A stretch of DNA of 64,000 bases from Brotonthovivens ammoniilytica (lineage in GTDB: Bacteria > Bacillota > Clostridia > Lachnospirales > Lachnospiraceae), in the NCBI RefSeq assembly GCF_025566885.1, contig NZ_JAOQJQ010000001.1, positions 434,001-498,000 of the forward strand, given 5' to 3'. Numbering within the stretch: the stretch's first letter is position 1; each line of letters begins with the position of its first letter. The notes under the pieces were generated by a model that was not told where the DNA came from, ran no database searches, and saw only the letters and a list, made by a program, of their open reading frames with translations. Made by a program: the position numbers and the translations under genes. Below are positions 61,051 through 64,000 of the stretch, piece after piece.

Positions 61051-61722
61051 ATGAATGAGGATAAATATTCTTTGAGTGCCAGAGTTTTTAACCAGCTTCA
61101 GGAGGATATTCTTTCCGGAAAATATAAAAAAGATGAAGAATTGAAAGAAAAGGCGCTGGGAGAAGAATACGGCGTCAGCCGGACACCGGTGAGAGAAGCT
61201 CTGCGCCAGCTGGAGCTTGAGGGACTGGTATCCATGATTCCCAACAAAGGGGCAAAGGTAGTGGGATTTACTCCCCAGGATATTTACGATATTTATGAGA
61301 TCCGCTCTATGCTGGAGGGGCTTTGCGCCAGAAGGGCAGCAAAAAATGCTGCACCTGATCTGATTGCTGAGCTTGAGGAAATTATTTATCTGACAGATTT
61401 TCACGCAAAAAGAGGTCATGGAAAGCAGGTGTTTGAGCTGGATAACAAATTCCATGAGAAGCTGTATGAGGCCTGTGGCAGTAAAATACTGGCAAATCTG
61501 CTGCATGATTATCATCATTATGTACAAAGTGTGCGTAAAATATCTCTGACATCTCAGGAGCGTTCTGTAAAATCTACTGCGGAGCATGGGGCCATTGTAG
61601 AAGCCATCAAAGAACATAATGAAGAAAAAGCGCAGCGCCTGGCAAATAACCACATCATGAATACAATGAAAAATATTGAGTATTACGGATGGGAAAATAT
61701 TGCAAAAACAGAAGGACAATAA
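61051..61722 (+). CDS. GntR-family regulator, FCD type
   Basis: This 223-residue regulator has an N-terminal winged helix (LGEEYGVSRTPVREALRQLELEGLV) and a C-terminal FCD helical ligand-binding domain (about 75-215) with its metal or carboxylate-binding His/Asp residues (DNKFHEKLYEA, EHGAIVEAI). It lies between the citrate synthase and icd genes and probably binds TTGTATACAA at 59605. A TCA-cycle acid such as citrate is a likely effector, by inference. Confidence 0.92.
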   Translation: MNEDKYSLSARVFNQLQEDILSGKYKKDEELKEKALGEEYGVSRTPVREALRQLELEGLVSMIPNKGAKVVGFTPQDIYDIYEIRSMLEGLCARRAAKNAAPDLIAELEEIIYLTDFHAKRGHGKQVFELDNKFHEKLYEACGSKILANLLHDYHHYVQSVRKISLTSQERSVKSTAEHGAIVEAIKEHNEEKAQRLANNHIMNTMKNIEYYGWENIAKTEGQ

Positions 61723-61737
61723 GGAGGATATTTTCAA

Positions 61738-62946
61738 ATGGACAAAATTAAAATGACAACACCACTGGTGGAGATGGACGGAGATGAAATGACAAGAATT
61801 CTCTGGCAGTATATTAAAGATGAACTGTTACATCCATTTATTGATTTAAAGACAGAATATTATGACCTTGGACTGGAATGCAGAAATCAGACTGATGATC
61901 AGGTAACCTTTGATTCTGCAAATGCAACTTTAAAATACGGAGTTGCTGTAAAATGTGCTACCATTACACCAAACGCTGCACGTATGGACGAATATGATCT
62001 GAAGGAAATGTGGAAAAGCCCAAATGGTACCATTCGTGCTATTTTAGACGGGACAGTTTTCCGTGCGCCTATTAAAGTAAAAGGGATTGAGCCCTGTGTA
62101 AAAAACTGGAAGAAACCAATTACCATTGCCCGTCACGCATATGGTGATGTGTATAAAGCTTCCGAAATGAAAATTCCGGGCGCAGGAAAAGCAGAATTGG
62201 TTTATACAGCGGAAGATGGAACTGAGACGAGAGAACTAATCCATGATTTTACTGGAGCAGGTATTATTCAGGGACAGCACAATCTCTGCAATTCCATTGA
62301 AAGCTTTGCAAGAAGCTGTTTTAATTATGCGTTAGATACAAAACAGGATCTGTGGTTTGCAACGAAAGATACCATTTCCAAAAAATACGATCATACATTT
62401 AAAGATATTTTCCAGGAAATTTATGATAAAGAATATGATGAAAAATTCAAAGCGGCAGGTATTGAATATTTCTATACGCTGATTGATGATGCAGTTGCCC
62501 GTGTGATGAAGTCAGAAGGCGGTTATATCTGGGCATGTAAAAACTATGACGGTGATGTTATGAGTGATATGATTTCCTCGGCATTCGGTTCTCTGGCTAT
62601 GATGACTTCTGTATTAGTATCTCCATCCGGAGTTTATGAATATGAAGCTGCTCACGGAACCGTACAGCGGCATTATTATAAACACCTAAAAGGTGAAGAA
62701 ACATCTACAAACTCGGTAGCAACTATTTTTGCCTGGACGGGAGCCCTTAGAAAACGAGGGGAGCTTGACAATCTTAAAGAGTTAAGCGCTTTTGCAGATA
62801 AACTAGAACAGGCCTGCATAGATACTATTGAGAGCGGCAGTATGACAAAGGATCTTGCTTTGATTACGGAAATTGAACATCCAACAGTATTAAACAGTCT
62901 GGACTTTATAAAAGCAATCCGTACAAAATTAGAAGCATTATTATAA
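61738..62946 (+). CDS. icd: Isocitrate dehydrogenase (NADP)
   Basis: This 402-residue enzyme converts isocitrate to 2-oxoglutarate. It is of the eukaryote-like subfamily II: start MTTPLVEMDGDEMTRILWQ, NAARMDEYDLKEMWKSPNGT, and YEYEAAHGTVQRHY. An AAGGAGG site lies 7 bases upstream. Its pairing with a citrate synthase-type gene forms the oxidative branch that supplies glutamate. An aconitase gene is not in the window. Confidence 0.96.
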   Translation: MDKIKMTTPLVEMDGDEMTRILWQYIKDELLHPFIDLKTEYYDLGLECRNQTDDQVTFDSANATLKYGVAVKCATITPNAARMDEYDLKEMWKSPNGTIRAILDGTVFRAPIKVKGIEPCVKNWKKPITIARHAYGDVYKASEMKIPGAGKAELVYTAEDGTETRELIHDFTGAGIIQGQHNLCNSIESFARSCFNYALDTKQDLWFATKDTISKKYDHTFKDIFQEIYDKEYDEKFKAAGIEYFYTLIDDAVARVMKSEGGYIWACKNYDGDVMSDMISSAFGSLAMMTSVLVSPSGVYEYEAAHGTVQRHYYKHLKGEETSTNSVATIFAWTGALRKRGELDNLKELSAFADKLEQACIDTIESGSMTKDLALITEIEHPTVLNSLDFIKAIRTKLEALL

Positions 62947-62957
62947 AAATGTATAAA

Positions 62958-62995
62958 ACAGGCTCTAAAGCATCTGCTTTAGAGCTTCCTGTCTG
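62958..62995 (+). terminator. Terminator after icd
   Basis: GCTCTAAAGC (62962-62971) and GCTTTAGAGC (62976-62985) form a perfect 10-bp stem, extended by ACAG/CTGT. The T tract is weak. Confidence 0.6.
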
Positions 62996-63030
62996 TCTGC
63001 CAGAGCACATTCTGATTTAGGGGGACAAGT

Positions 63031-64000
63031 ATGATATTATCCTGTCAAAACATTTGTAAATCTTTTGGTGTGGAAGATGTTTTGAAAAATGTTTCATTTG
63101 GAATTGAAGAATATGGAAAGGCGGCAATCGTAGGTGTGAATGGCGCCGGAAAATCCACACTTTTAAAAATTATTATGAACGAAATGTCCGCCGACGGCGG
63201 CAGCGTAATTCTGGCAAAAGGGAAAACCATCGGTTACCTGGCTCAGCATCAGGATATTTCCGGTGACAGGACCATATATGAAGAAGTGCTGGAAGGAAAA
63301 CAGTATGTAATTTCTCTGGAGGCAAAAATCAGGGAAATGGAAGAGGCCATGAATCATTTCAAGGGCCGGGAGCTGGAAGAACATATGGAAGCTTACCATA
63401 AAGTGCTTCATGAATTTGAGGCTTTGGATGGGTATGCATATCAGAGCGAAGTATCCGGAGTTTTAAAAGGTCTTGGATTTGCAGAGGAAGAATTTACAAA
63501 ACATATGGATGAGCTTTCCGGAGGGCAGAAAACCCGTGTATCACTGGCAAAGCTTCTGGTAACAAAGCCTGATATCATTCTTCTGGATGAGCCTACCAAT
63601 CATCTGGACATTGGGTCTATTACCTGGCTGGAATCTTTTTTGATGAACTATAAGGGCGCTGTTGTAATTGTAGCTCATGACCGGTATTTTCTGGACCGGA
63701 TTGTTACAAAGGTAGTGGAAATCAGTATGCATCAGTCCATGGTTTTTCAGGGGAATTACAGTGCGTATGCACAAAAAAAGCAGCAGGTGCGGGATGCACA
63801 GCTAAAAGCATACATGAATCAGCAGCGGGAAATTAAGCATCAGGAAGAAGTGATTGCAAAACTGAAATCCTATAACCGGGAAAAATTTGTAAAACGGGCG
63901 GAAAGCAGGGAAAAACAGCTGGAAAAAATAGAAGTGCTGGAACGTCCAAAAGAGGAGCATACGGAAATGAATCTCTCTTTGACCCCTGAAATTATCAGCG
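63031..64000 (+). CDS. ABC-F ATPase (3' partial)
   Basis: The frame opens with ATG 63031 after GGGGG and is still open at the window end, covering 323 codons. The first ATPase domain is complete: Walker A GVNGAGKSTLLK, signature LSGGQKTRVSLAKLL and Walker B IILLDEPTNHLD. A charged linker helix follows (about 245-310). There is no membrane part, which marks the ABC-F class of ribosome-associated translation factors (YdiF/Uup-like). Antibiotic protection is possible but cannot be judged from this half. Confidence 0.92.
   Translation, partial: MILSCQNICKSFGVEDVLKNVSFGIEEYGKAAIVGVNGAGKSTLLKIIMNEMSADGGSVILAKGKTIGYLAQHQDISGDRTIYEEVLEGKQYVISLEAKIREMEEAMNHFKGRELEEHMEAYHKVLHEFEALDGYAYQSEVSGVLKGLGFAEEEFTKHMDELSGGQKTRVSLAKLLVTKPDIILLDEPTNHLDIGSITWLESFLMNYKGAVVIVAHDRYFLDRIVTKVVEISMHQSMVFQGNYSAYAQKKQQVRDAQLKAYMNQQREIKHQEEVIAKLKSYNREKFVKRAESREKQLEKIEVLERPKEEHTEMNLSLTPEIIS

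Noticed and set aside
1..64000. CRISPR arrays, tRNA or rRNA genes, and prophage
   Set aside because: No regularly spaced repeats, no tRNA cloverleaf or rRNA segments and no phage structural genes were noticed by reading.

Overview
The window looks like a chromosome segment of an anaerobic, spore-lineage Firmicute of the family Lachnospiraceae (Blautia-like). The support is the AT-leaning base composition, strong AGGAGG-type ribosome binding sites, the anaerobe oxidative-stress set (rubrerythrin, superoxide reductase, ferritin, AhpC), a SpoIID-type protein, a Phe T-box leader, and an FctA-type pilus with a class B sortase. The genus is inference. Both ends cut genes (a VWA pilin at 1, an ABC-F ATPase at 64000), and a 321-base run of N lies at 42969-43289.

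Layout. 1-4.7 kb: sortase-assembled pilus operon (VWA adhesin, signal peptidase-like protein with an altered dyad, FctA-type pilin, class B sortase, second small pilin). 4.7-5.9 kb: a MITE-like element, then a RelE/Phd toxin-antitoxin module between two copies of a 64-bp direct repeat. 5.9-7.7 kb: cupin, rhodanese lipoprotein, alpha/beta hydrolase. 7.8-13.5 kb: a pyroglutamate operon with an NRAMP-like transporter, pxpB, pxpC, a biotin carrier protein, biotin carboxylase and pxpA. 13.5-19.6 kb: rubrerythrin, adenine deaminase, AhpC with a domain-inverted AhpF-like reductase, MOSC protein, LspA. 19.6-22.3 kb: a ferrosome-like operon (26-aa peptide, small FezA-like membrane protein, P1B-type ATPase with an SCAIKLCTP motif in place of CPC). 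22.4-24.7 kb: a DNA-repair radical-SAM pair behind two LexA-like boxes. 24.8-28.5 kb: MATE exporter, URO-D-fold protein, superoxide reductase, ferritin. 28.5-34.9 kb: homocysteine methyltransferase, ilvN, ilvC, leuC, leuD, thrC. 35-39.4 kb: Si-type citrate synthase, deoC-cdd, ATP-dependent PEP carboxykinase. 39.4-39.7 kb: probable 6S RNA. 39.9-47.9 kb: SpoIID-like protein, YihY-like protein, Phe T-box, pheS-pheT, queA. 48-53 kb: TipA-type MerR regulator, AAA/PD-(D/E)XK protein, a structured inverted-repeat element, an ibrA-ibrB-like pair. 53-56.4 kb: response regulator, ABC transporter and histidine kinase module on the minus strand. 56.7-59.5 kb: a second MATE exporter and several small lineage-specific proteins. 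59.6-63 kb: probable Re-type citrate synthase, GntR regulator and NADP-isocitrate dehydrogenase. 63 kb to the end: an ABC-F protein.

How the parts fit. Carbon from acetyl-CoA and oxaloacetate can be fed into 2-oxoglutarate by either of two unrelated citrate synthases plus Icd; PckA links oxaloacetate and PEP. AhpC/AhpF, rubrerythrin, desulfoferrodoxin, ferritin and the Fez-like operon form a peroxide, superoxide and iron-handling set. The most interesting items are the Fez-like operon, the biotin-containing 5-oxoprolinase operon, the pair of citrate synthases with related operator-like half sites, the signal peptidase with an Arg at its catalytic Lys position, and the unassigned structured element near 50.8 kb.
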